Below are positions 21,840 through 30,904 of a stretch of DNA of 64,000 nucleotides, piece after piece. The position numbers and the translations under genes are program-made. The first letter of the stretch is position 1. The number at the start of each line of letters is the position of its first letter. Source of the DNA: Progne subis subis (Eukaryota; Chordata; Aves; Passeriformes; Hirundinidae); contig JAKJHU010000760.1 of assembly GCA_022316685.1 (NCBI GenBank), forward strand, positions 1-64,000, given 5' to 3'. The notes under the pieces are model-generated. The model saw nothing but the letters and a program-made list of their open reading frames with translations, was not told where the DNA came from and did not search any database.

Positions 21840-22895
21840 CCCTAGTGTGGTTCGAGGGCATGGGGCAGCCCTTGATGCGGAACACGTGGATGTGCAGGTG
21901 GGCAGCAATTCTGGCTGCACACGCTGACACAGTATCGGAGCAGGTCAACAGGACAGGATCAGGGCAATCCAGAGGACAATATACTCATCAATAAAGCTAT
22001 TAAAACACTTGGTCAAGGAACAGCAATGCTGGGCTTATGAATGCTGTGTCATATAAATACATTTCACTCTTGGTCATGTGAGCAACCACCAGTTGATTTG
22101 TGATCTTGGCAGACACAAAGCCAAAAGTCAGGATGTAGAGGCAGAGGTGCCTCAAAGAGCTGCACAGCAGATTTCTCGTAGATCATTGCAGTCGAGACAA
22201 TCACGGAGCCAATATGGAGAAAAGGTGAGAGGACACTTGTTCCTGCTATAGTGGATCTATTTTTGCCAGCTTCAGTTTGTACAGGAGAATACGGTTCCTG
22301 CTACAGTACAAGGAGCTGGGAGTATTTTCACTTGAATATTCAGTCTTAGAATCAGAGATTGCTAAAAAGATGTTCCTCCAATCACTGCCAGTAAATGCAT
22401 GATTATTGTGAAGATTTGTACTTCAGTCACATCAGTCATGCCGAAGTGCAGAGTTCTTGAGACGTACGTCTGTCAGTGTGCCCAGTAAAACATGAATGTC
22501 ACAGCAAAACAACAGAAGAACATCCAATCAGGGTTGGTGACCCAGCTGCACAACAATACAAGTTCCCAAAACCACAAAGACTGTGGACAATGAATCACAG
22601 CTATGATCAAAAAACTCTGTTAACGGAGTGCTGCTATTTGTCCTTCTTGCTTGTTTTCCATCTGTAGCATCTAGGGACTGGAATGCCACAGGCACAAGCA
22701 ATGAATGTCCCGGAAGGCGCCTGCCCTGAAGATGTTGAGCAGTAACATACTAATAACAGAGTTGTAAATATATTTATTAACAGTTTGATGATGGTGATCA
22801 GATTGGGGGCAGTCCAGGCTGGAGAAATGATATCTGCAGTATGAATCCAATCTAACATTGCTCGAGAACTTTCCGATTTCATATCATGCACCTTT
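21840..22895 (-). pseudogene. CEPT1: CEPT1 (choline/ethanolamine phosphotransferase) retrocopy, decayed
   Basis: Intronless minus-strand copy of CEPT1, the ER/nuclear membrane enzyme that makes phosphatidylcholine and phosphatidylethanolamine from CDP-choline or CDP-ethanolamine and diacylglycerol. Readable blocks in order: APNLITII (about 22800), the CDP-alcohol phosphotransferase motif with DGKQAR and all four Asp at 22590-22665 (the second Gly of the motif is Thr), [62 protein letters not shown], and near the C-terminus HIHVFRIK (about 21875). It starts roughly 50 codons into the protein. Frameshifts and stops occur throughout. It lies between ERV-3 gag and env on the same strand. No poly(A) tail is visible at its 3' side. 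The C-terminus fits CEPT1 better than CHPT1. Confidence 0.88.
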
Positions 22896-23950
22896 ACTGT
22901 ATTTTTTTTTTTGCCTGTTGCAAGATTTTCCATTCATGCTGCTCACACACAGGATTGCCATCTCTGAACACGACAGGACACGCTACAGGACATGCCATGT
23001 GTCCTGCAGGTTCCCACTGTCCTTCTAGTACAGCATCATCTATAATTTTGGACCATTGAGTCACAGGTGGAGCAGGCGAAGGCGTTGCCTGGGAACTACT
23101 TTCTGCAGTTTGTTCTAGCAATTGTTGCATTGGAGTTAACTGGGAGGTGAAAGTTGTTGGCTCATCTTGACCATTAACAGTTGTCATGGATAGCAGCTCA
23201 GCTGCTGCATGTGCCCTTTCATCCAGGCGTTGCATCACCACCTGAATTTGCTCAGTCAGTTCTTTTAAACCAATCGTGGGCTCTGCCGGGGGTTCTGCTG
23301 GGGGAAGCAGTGCTCTATCATCGGGTCCTCCTCTAATTCGTCTGGCAGCGGAACATTGTCGGGGGAAGGTGGTCGACAGCAGGGGTCACGGGTTCCCCTC
23401 TCTTGGTCGACCGGGGTCTCTTTGGGCACAGCCAGAAAAGGGGGGGGCACATGGCACATGCGTAGTGGTAGCAGTAGGGCTGGGAGTGGCTCCGGAGGGT
23501 TTTTGAAGCATTTTGGCTACTGTACTACACTGGGTTGCTGTCAAGCCTTTGATTGGGGGGAGCGCCTTGCTTCTGAGAAAAGCTCCAAGCCGGCTTGGTG
23601 GTGGTGGTGGCGGTGCGGGAGCAGCGCACCGAGCTCAGGTGACGGGGATGGTGTGCGGGCTGGGAGCGGCGAGCCGGGCATTGGCCAGTGACAGTGCCGG
23701 GGCGCCGGGGGCGGCAGGAGGGCACGGCAGGGGCCCCACGGCGCCTCCCCAACTTCACAGTGCCACGGGGTTGTTAAATGTCCATTTCCCCACGCCCAGT
23801 TAACTGGCTTGTGCAGCACATTTTCTGCTACTGTTTTTCCTCTCTCAGAGAGTATATTAATAAATAATTTAACTGCGGCAGCAAAGTCACATTCCATGCT
23901 TGCCGTCTTCTCTGGGGCAGGGAAGGGAGTACTCAGCACATTCCACCTTT
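22896..23950 (-). pseudogene. ERV-3 gag remnant (matrix to start of capsid)
   Basis: Minus-strand gag pieces in three frames: 23541-23939 with a matrix-like helix (CDFAAAVKLFINILSERG), 23265-23459 with a Pro-rich linker (PPSPDNVPLPDE), and 22894-23241 with Gln-rich spacer and PPVTQWSKIIDD, ending near [13 protein letters not shown] at the start of capsid. The order matrix, Pro-rich region, capsid fits a beta/alpharetrovirus-type Gag. It ends in a run of 11 A where the CEPT1 copy begins. No nucleocapsid, protease or reverse transcriptase follows. Confidence 0.65.
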
Positions 23951-24204
23951 TTTCAAGAAGCTGCCGCTCTGCTCCCCTTACCGGCTCAGCCTCGCAATAT
24001 GCATTTGCAAGGACGGCGAGCTCCTACCTCAATGCTTGTTGCATCCCTTGGTAGATCAGCATCTTTCCGCTGTTTTTTCCAGGGGTCTCACCTCAATGCA
24101 GCTGCATCTGTCGGCGAGCCAGCGTCTTTCTGCTCAGCCTCCCACCGCTCTTTTTCTCCCCCAGGTCCTCACCTCAAGGTATGATATGCAGCACCAATTA
24201 AAGG
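23951..24204 (-). other. ERV-3 leader between 5' LTR and gag
   Basis: Untranslated leader on the minus strand. It contains two consensus-like splice-donor sequences (AGGTGAG, complement of about 24090-24096 and 24169-24175). A TGGTGC follows the LTR end by about ten bases and could be a primer binding site start; the tRNA is not clear. Confidence 0.5.
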
Positions 24205-24562
24205 TGAAAGAAAACGCAGGGAGCAGACGGAGTCAGTCACACTCTTCCCAAAAGTAATGGTGAATGCTCATTTATTGAGGGTACACAGGGTTCTATTATA
24301 CATATATAATTCTTGTGCATAAGCTGTTCACACGGCGTTTTACTACTTGCTATTGGCCACCTCCTGGTGTCCACAAGCCTCAAGCGGCTATACTATTGGC
24401 TAATGGTATCTGCATAAGCATTCCTTTGCAGTTACTTGTTTTCAACTTATCTGAGGGAAAACACTGGTTCTCAGGCTCATTGTCCTTGACGGTTGCTAGG
24501 AAACCCAGAGCTTTCCCAAAACTGTGAGGCCTCTCTGTGTCTGTCCCAAAAATCCTTCTACA
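24205..24562 (-). repeat. 5' LTR of ERV-3
   Basis: About 358 bp, direct-repeat partner of 19172-19521, starting TGTAGAAGGATTT on the minus strand and ending at 24205. The two copies differ at many sites and by small indels. The flanks do not show a matching target-site duplication (AGGTGA versus GACCAC), so the locus has been rearranged since insertion or the outer edges belong to different events. Confidence 0.82.
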
Positions 24563-24567
24563 GACCA

Positions 24568-24705
24568 CCTCCCTGGGAACCTGTCCTGGTGTATGACCAA
24601 CCTCATCACCAAAAATTTCCTCTTTATCTCTTCTTATCTAAACTTCTTTAATTTAAAACCACCACGCTTTGTCCTATTGTGACAGGCCCTACTAAAACCT
24701 TTGTC
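24568..24705 (-). mobile_element. CR1 LINE fragment
   Basis: Minus-strand CR1 3' region, recognisable by CCCTGGGAACCTGTCC and TTGTCCTATTGTGACAGGCCCTAC on the plus strand. It is decayed. Confidence 0.65.
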
Positions 24706-24764
24706 CACCATTGCATTTCCAATCAGTCGGGTTTCCATGGCAATTCCATGACAGGTGATCCAGG

Positions 24765-25183
24765 TGAGGTGTCCCACTGAGGACTGCCATGGAAGAATGG
24801 GACATCACAGAATGATCAATATGATCGCAGTGAGCTGTTTATTTCAACATAACACTCTCTTTTATGCAGTTTTTAGCCTTAATCACACGTTTCATGCTAC
24901 TTTTCAATTGGTTGCACCCTAAAAGCATGTGTTAGCCCTTTAACCCCTATTTATCGATTGTTCTTGCATAAGCAGCAGATTACACAGTCCTTTTTTCTGG
25001 CTCTCATCCAGTTCTCACATCCTAGGGTTGTTTACCATCTTTTGTTCTTCTTTGTACGTGACCTCTGCATCTTGTTCTGCTTCTTACATGACTTCTGCAT
25101 CCTTGAAATGGTTATAGGCCAATTCTTCCAGATAAACTGGATTGTTCACATGTCCCCATTTTTGGAAGAACTCATCCTCCACA
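24765..25183 (-). repeat. 3' LTR of ERV-4
   Basis: A minus-strand LTR of about 419 bp starting TGTGGAGGATGAG right after the env tail at 25192. A purine-rich sequence (AAAGGTAAGAGGGA) precedes it as polypurine tract. AATAAA lies at the complement of about 24837-24842. The inferred CA end is at 24765. Confidence 0.6.
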
Positions 25184-25191
25184 AATCCCTC

Positions 25192-25434
25192 TTACCTTTT
25201 TTGAGCAATCCAGACTTGTTTTACAGCATTTTTGGCCAGCTTAACCACACATTTTAGTACACATGGTAACACCACAAGAATAATTACAAATACAATCATG
25301 ACTACAACTCCCATTTTTACTAATTCGAGTAGCCAGCCAGTGATATCTAACTCTGCTAGCCATGAGGTAAATGGAGATGTATTAACTGTTAGCCTTTTCA
25401 TTGAGTCATTGAAAACCGACATAGTCACGGACAA
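25192..25434 (-). pseudogene. ERV-4 env: C-terminal end of TM
   Basis: An 80-codon frame ending at the LTR. It contains the last part of a retroviral transmembrane subunit: a membrane-proximal segment (SPFTSWLAELDITGWLLELV), a long hydrophobic anchor (GVVVMIVFVIILVVLPCVL), and a short basic tail. It resembles the ERV-3 env tail, so both belong to the alpharetrovirus-like group. The rest of the gene is missing; the LTR of ERV-6 begins 30 bp away. Confidence 0.65.
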
Positions 25435-25463
25435 AGACCCTCTAACTAATTAAAGTTAGAAAG

Positions 25464-26021
25464 TGGTATGTTTATTCACTGGCGGGCGGCACGGGAGTCA
25501 TCTCCGAAAGGCGTGGCCGCCCCGAACAAGGCTCTTTGCTCTCTATCTATTTTCCAAGATCTTACATACAATACATATGCATAACCCCAGCACCTCCCAT
25601 CCCCGCTCTGTATTAAAATGAGGCTATCAGTCCTTCACGCGTGCGCAGTTCTTCTCTTGAATTGGGTCGGTGGTCTCGAATTGGGTCAGTGGTCTCAAAG
25701 GATGAAGTCAGGAGAGTCTTCATCAGGTCTCTGTGACCCACTGGCACGATCCAAGGTCCCCTGCTTGGTGATTGATTGATACCAAGTCCAGGTGCTGGCC
25801 ATTGTTCTTACTGGTTTCAATCTGTTCTTTTGATGGTTCACTTACTCCACTTTTTCTATAAACAAGCTCTTAATATAACAGTTAGCTCTAGCTTGGGAAT
25901 TTAATAATCATTAACCAACCATTTACTAATCTATCTTGATCTTCTTCTATCTTCTATCTTGATCAATATAAATTGCTTCTAGCCCTTAGCTGAAATCTTA
26001 AATCTTTAAAATCACATTTCA
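25464..26021 (-). repeat. 3' LTR of ERV-6
   Basis: An LTR of about 558 bp on the minus strand, TGAAATGTG...CATACCA, with AATAAA near its 3' end (complement of about 25470-25476) and a polypurine tract (26022-26040) before it. Confidence 0.6.
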
Positions 26022-26040
26022 TTTTCCCACTCCTTCTTCA
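26022..26040 (-). promoter_or_regulatory. ERV-6 polypurine tract
   Basis: Minus-strand AAGAAGGAGTGGGAAAA immediately before the LTR start. Confidence 0.6.
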
Positions 26041-26745
26041 AAGTTAGTAAATTCTTTTACTAAAATGTAAATTCTTCTTCATCTAGCAAAATGGTGTGGT
26101 AGGGGTCCTTTAAAAGTGTACTATATGCTCTTAATATGGAAGTTAAAGCTGCTAGTTGCTTTAGTATTCTCCAATTCCAAAAAAATTTATAACAAGCAAA
26201 ATCAAACTTATACTAACTAAATTAAACAAAACAATAATCAAAGAAACCAAGGTATTGAGCAAACCAGTTGCAGCTGGTGACTACCCAGAAAGCACATCCC
26301 ACCAATGATGGGATGGGCCTTCTTCTAACCTTTAAATACTCTCTGTATAGTCTCTGTGTCATGATGCGTTGCAATCAAAGTTCTCTTTCTTTCTAATTTT
26401 TCTTCTTTTCTTTAATCCATGGTGTTTCAATAGTTGTGCAACTAAAGTTAAGTTCATATCTATAGGCACAGGCAATATTTCTTGAACAGCAGTCAAGTTT
26501 GCCTTTATATGTTGGTGGGATACAACATGTGCCTAATAGGAAAAATCACATTCTTCCATTTTGACAAAGTTACAAATGCACAAGTTAAATGAAGTTTTCT
26601 TACACAGTTGCATTTGTAATTTTTAGCATCTGAATCAGAGACTTACAGGAGATAAAATCATAAGCTTTCCCTTGGCACTTATATTTACCAGTCACATTCT
26701 AATGCAGTGGTGCTGCATTAGCTGTGGCTATAGCGATGGTCATAA
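26041..26745 (-). pseudogene. ERV-6 env remnant (TM region)
   Basis: A decayed transmembrane-subunit region with no long open frame. Nucleotide similarity to the ERV-2 env around 16060-16380 is visible (GAGCAAACCAGTTGCAGCTGGTGACTACCC region against the corresponding ERV-2 stretch), so ERV-2 and ERV-6 carried related env genes. The surface subunit is absent. Confidence 0.55.
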
Positions 26746-26849
26746 ATGCCACAAATTTCCAGGCTATACCTATTTGATTACCTAGTACAATTACAAGCTT
26801 TCCTATTTTTAAAAAAGCTGTTATATTATACTTATCATTTATTTTCCCA

Positions 26850-27320
26850 AGAAAGTTTTAATTTTAGTTTATTTTCACCTGGTATAACTCTGCATAGTCC
26901 CTCAGGAGCTTTCTTCACTTGGGAGCGATGGATCCAGGTGCTTTGTTCCTTGATCTTGATTGCAGTAACGGTGATGACGAGCACCTGGAATGGTCCCTCC
27001 CACCATGGTTCCAAAGTTTTTTCTGCAAAAGACTTAATGTATACATAATCCCCAGGCTGTACATCATGTACTGGTCCATCTAGTTCTCTGGTTTGAGGCC
27101 CAGTTTTATAATTTGCTGCTTAATTTGCTACACAATTTTGAAATAAAATATGGCCCCCTATCTAAAAACATTGTGGCTAGGACTCCAAAGCATGGTACTA
27201 TTTCTTATAACACTGCTTTGATTACCTCTTGCACTTCGGCAGTTCTGGTAGGGAAAGCTTCTGGCCACTCTGAAAAGGTACCTTTTAATATCAATAGGTA
27301 TCCATGCCCTCCTTTTCATG
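26850..27320 (-). pseudogene. ERV-6 integrase remnant
   Basis: Minus-strand integrase pieces. Around 27150-27300 the core reads FSEWPEAFPTRTAEVQEV followed by a degenerate LDRGPYF where the second catalytic Asp block should be. At 26870-27030 lies the C-terminal domain, with WWEGPFQVLV and WIHRSQVKKAP, the SH3-like fold typical of gammaretrovirus-type integrases. Stops and shifts separate the parts. The upstream side ends at the long LTR at 27323. Confidence 0.75.
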
Positions 27321-27322
27321 GG

Positions 27323-28876
27323 TGTCAGAGTTTTAATTTTAAACTAGGCAGAAACACTACTCAATGTAGTGGCTTTACGTTCACTAAATTTTGGTTTTAG
27401 TACTTACTCTTTTTGTGAGAGAGAGACTAGGAGAAAAACAAAGTAGGCTCAACTTTAAAATTAACAAATAGTTTATTAACTTACACTAAAAGAATAGAAA
27501 AACAGAAGGTTGGAAAAAAACTAAAATGGAATAAAACTTCAAAAACACTTTTCCCTCCCCTTACAAACTGTTCACTTTCTTACAAAACAACATAAAGAGA
27601 CAAAACTTGTAATTTTCAGTCAGTTTCACTATCTGATAATAGTCTTTCATCAATTCATTAGGGGAAGAGTATCCTTTTGAGGCATGGATCCCACTGACAA
27701 CTTAGAACAATTCTCTTGTGGGTTTTAAACTGTCACAAAAACAACCGCCCGGAGAAAACCTGCCTTTGCGACCCTCCCAGGAGCAGTTTCCCAAGCTGCT
27801 TATGGGTCATGGGTCTTAGACATTTGCATACTGGGGTGTCACTTTTTAAAGATAAATAACTCTAAAGCAAAGGATTCTTCACTTCAAGCTGCAGAGATAT
27901 CTTCTCACTTCTTCACTGGCGCAGGGGGCTTCTCATCTTTATCTCTGTTCAAGCATCTTATAGGATATTAGTTAGTCCATCACAAACACCTTTGCTTAAA
28001 TTTATACAAAAAACAATCATCTCCCCAAATGCATATCTTTCCCATGATTTACAGGAATGACCTAAATATAGAGTTTATTTCCATGGCTCAAGTAAGAATA
28101 GAACAACTAACTCTTCAACCCTCTGTCTTAATAGTCTTTTCACTCTTGCTACTGACTTCATGCTGTTGTTCTTTGTGTTCACTCTGTCCTTCCTTACTCT
28201 CTCAGAGAAGGGCCAAGCTCTGGAAGCTTCATGTTGCTCGGAAAGAGTTAAATCTGCTCGGAGTTTTTGTCTGTCACTCTCTGTAGCTCGTAGTGTTAGT
28301 TGTTTAAGGTTGAGCTGATAAGGAAAAACTCACGCAGAAACATTAAAAATTAGAGCACCCAGGCAGTCTAGGAAAAAACTCAAGCAAGATCATAAATGCC
28401 CTCTCAGCCCACCCCTCGGTGCAAATCGGGGTGGCCTCGGCCCAAACACTGCTCATAGCTCTTATTAGGGGCCCAGCAGAGATCCCTCTCTGCTCTAAGG
28501 AAACCTGAAGAAAGCGGCTGCCACAAGACAGCAACTTCTCCTTCCCCCCTTTCACCCGGGAGCTGATGGAATCCGGCCAGGCCTCAGGCCAGCTTCCCCC
28601 CGCAAACAGGGGGGAGCAACAGGCCCAGCTCGATGTTACCTGTCTCTCTCTGGCCAAAGGAAGAAAGAAAAAACCTCACCTACAGGAAATCAAGGGATTT
28701 TATATGGTACTTCCCAAAGTCGCAGCTAACAATTTCAGTGGTCAGAATAGATTTCAATATTCTAACTAACTCTCTGATAGGTCTCTGTCTCTTCCAAAGC
28801 AATTCCCAGGTCCTGACCTGGAGAATTATTTTACATTCTTTTATAACTAAAAACTAAACTGTACTAACCCATGACA
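27323..28876 (-). repeat. Long solo LTR (family L), copy 1
   Basis: A 1554-bp LTR, minus orientation, TGTCATGGGTTAGTAC... to ...TCTGACA. It matches 39574-41133 very closely and 41945-43508 and 51374-52985 more distantly. A poly(A) signal lies near its 3' end. The size and the TGTCATGG start resemble avian class III (ERVL-type) LTRs. An 85-codon open frame (28029-28286) recurs in copy 2 but is in U3 and is probably not a gene. Confidence 0.8.
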
Positions 28877-28879
28877 CAC

Positions 28880-29960
28880 TCTCTCCAACCCAACACCATA
28901 GAGAATAAAACAACCACCAACCCATACAGGGCTGTCAAGTCTGCTCCTTGTCAGCAACTTCAGCTAAAGAAACCTCTCGGGAAAAGGGGTAATCAAGAGT
29001 GTTCCCTTCAGTGTTCTTCGGGGATGACCACTTGGCCCTCACGGCTTGCCCTGAAATGGCGGCTCCTCCCTCACGCTGGCGCTCCTCATGAGGGCACATT
29101 GGGGCTCGGCAGCGAGCGGAAATGGTCCCCAATGGCCTTGAGCTCCTGTGGGAACCATGGCAGCCCCGGGGAGGGAGGGAGGGAGGGAGGGGCTCTGCCT
29201 GGTGACCTGGAACTTGGCTCCTGCTCTGTGCCAAGGGCTTTCTGCCTGCGGGCCTGGGGGAACCCTCCCTGAGCTCAGCCCCACAGCCACTCCTTCCCAC
29301 AGCTCCTTGCAGACAGCATCCGCTACAGACGCCTCCCCTGCTGCCATCCCTTGGCCAGGGGCCTCGGGGCTCATGCCTGGCCCTTCTTCCTCCCCAGGGA
29401 GCCTCTTCCCAGGAAGGGGGAGCCCCCCACAGCCCAGCACTCTCCAGCTCAGCCCCCTAGAGCCAGGCCGCCCTCTCAGCCCCACGTGCCCTGAGACAAG
29501 TGGGGATTGGTGGGCGTCTGCCTGAATCAGCTGAATTGCTCCCACTGCTCTGGTTTTGACTGGATAGGGTTCCTTTCCTCCCAATAGCTTGTACGTGTTG
29601 GCTTTAGATGGGAATACTGTGAATCAAACAGGGGTGATTTGGTTTCTGCCACAGCCACCACAAATAAATTGCGTTTCAAACCTCTGAGAAGAGGAAAAGG
29701 ACCAGCAAAATCTCAGCTCGGGGCACACCTCAGACTGCTCAGGGAATTGGAAAAACGCTTTTGCAGGTGCTGGGCTCCATCAGCGCTCGTCACTTTGAAA
29801 ACATCACCTCCTAAGGGCACAGGAGCAGGTGATTCCCAAAGGTGGGAAGCCAAGCAGGCCAGGCAGAAGGCTGCCTTGCCTGAAGAGGCCTCTTCTCTGG
29901 GAAAGAGGATGGAAAAGGAAGCTGTGTGCCCAGTGGAATCCACGTCAGGAGAAGAGGACA
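28880..29960 (+). repeat. Direct duplication, copy X (without ERV-5)
   Basis: It matches 34676-34734 plus 37966-39009 at roughly 97 percent by eye. At 28937 the site GGCTGTCAAGTCTGC is uninterrupted, whereas the right copy carries ERV-5 there. No gene is convincing inside it, although 28871-29584 is open in several frames because it is GC-rich. Confidence 0.85.
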
Positions 29961-30385
29961 CAGATCTTTCTTGCCACCAAAGGGAGAAATTTGGTGTGGT
30001 GAAAGATCAGCTGGAGATGAAGGTGGCCAGAAATGTGGGGCACAATAAAACCAGTGGTTTCCAATACGTGAAAGGAAAAATCATTGTAAAAAGAACATTG
30101 TCCCTTTCCAGGATGTGGATAGTTACCTCACCAACAGGGACAGAGACAGGGTACAGGTGTTTAATGCATTCTTTGCCTCTGTCTTCAACACTCGTCTCTC
30201 CCTTCCCGGTGGAAAACCTTGCATTGCACCAAGGGACACTGCAAGGTCCTGGAAGAGGCAAGCCCTGCTCAGCAGAAACCAAATCACCCCTGTTTGATTG
30301 ACGGCATTCCCATCTACAGCCAACACGTGCCAGGTATTGGGAGGAAAGGAACGCTATCCCAGTCAAAACCAGAGCAGTGGGAGCA
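29541..30385. repeat. Inverted repeat (arms 29541-29650 and 30262-30385)
   Basis: Two arms of about 110-120 bp are reverse complements (shared GATTTGGTTTCTG with CAGAAACCAAATC, and CACTGCTCTGGTTTTGAC with its complement). They enclose about 610 bp that includes a CR1 scrap. The left arm has a counterpart in duplication copy Y (38578-38690); the right arm does not. Confidence 0.75.
30085..30200 (+). mobile_element. CR1 ORF2 scrap
   Basis: A short frame encoding TNRDRDRVQVFNAFFASVFN, the signature of the segment between endonuclease and reverse transcriptase in avian CR1 ORF2. Nothing else of the element is intact. Confidence 0.55.
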
Positions 30386-30758
30386 TCATGAGCGGCCTTT
30401 GGCAAATCCTGATTTATTTAGAACTGCAGCTCTGCAGAAGTCAGTGAGCTGCTAAGAAAAAAACTCTTCCAGCCTGCCACAGGCATTTCAGGAGAGCTCC
30501 CCAGCAACAGAGGAACTTTGAGTCCCTTTGTCTCTGGAGGATCTTTTCAGGCACTGAGTAGTGGGACTTTCCAGTTGGTAACGCTGCAGCCTCCTGGAAG
30601 CTGTGGACTTGACATTGCTGGCACCAGCACTGTTCCCGAGGTGACACGGCTTCTCCAGGAAAGGATTCATTGACACAGGCTGAGCTCCGGTTCTTACTTC
30701 CAGGCCTTTTTCTGGCCATGGCCATCTTCAGGTATCAGCCAGCTCTGATCCCTGAGGC

Positions 30759-30869
30759 GGGCGGGGCCGTGACGGCACACAGGAGCCACGCGCTGGCATG
30801 AGGCAGGGCTGTGATGTCACACAGCTGTCCTGGCCACAGCACTGTGACATCATGCCAAGCCTATATAAG
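30759..30869 (+). promoter_or_regulatory. Promoter of the PIM1-like gene
   Basis: A GC box (GGGCGGGGCC, 30759-30768), two CRE-like octamers (TGATGTCA, 30812-30819; TGACATCA, 30845-30852) and a TATA box (TATATAAG, 30862-30869), followed after 36 bp by the ATG at 30905. The spacing implies transcription starting near 30892-30898. Each CRE-like site differs from TGACGTCA at one base. Confidence 0.65.
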
Positions 30870-30904
30870 CCGCGCCAGCACCAACAGCCGCCAGTGCAGC
30901 CGCG

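Noticed and set aside
22896..22912. The A11 run at the CEPT1 border taken as a poly(A) tail of a retrocopy
   Set aside because: It is on the 5' side of the CEPT1 copy and fits the Lys codons of gag capsid; a tail should be on the 3' side.
28029..28286. An 85-codon frame conserved at 28029-28286 and 40279-40536
   Set aside because: Both lie at the same place in two closely related LTRs; conservation follows from recent common origin and there is no protein signature.
29039..29584. A 181-codon minus-strand frame in duplication copy X and its copy in Y
   Set aside because: The frame is GC-driven, differs by frame between X and Y and has no recognisable domain.
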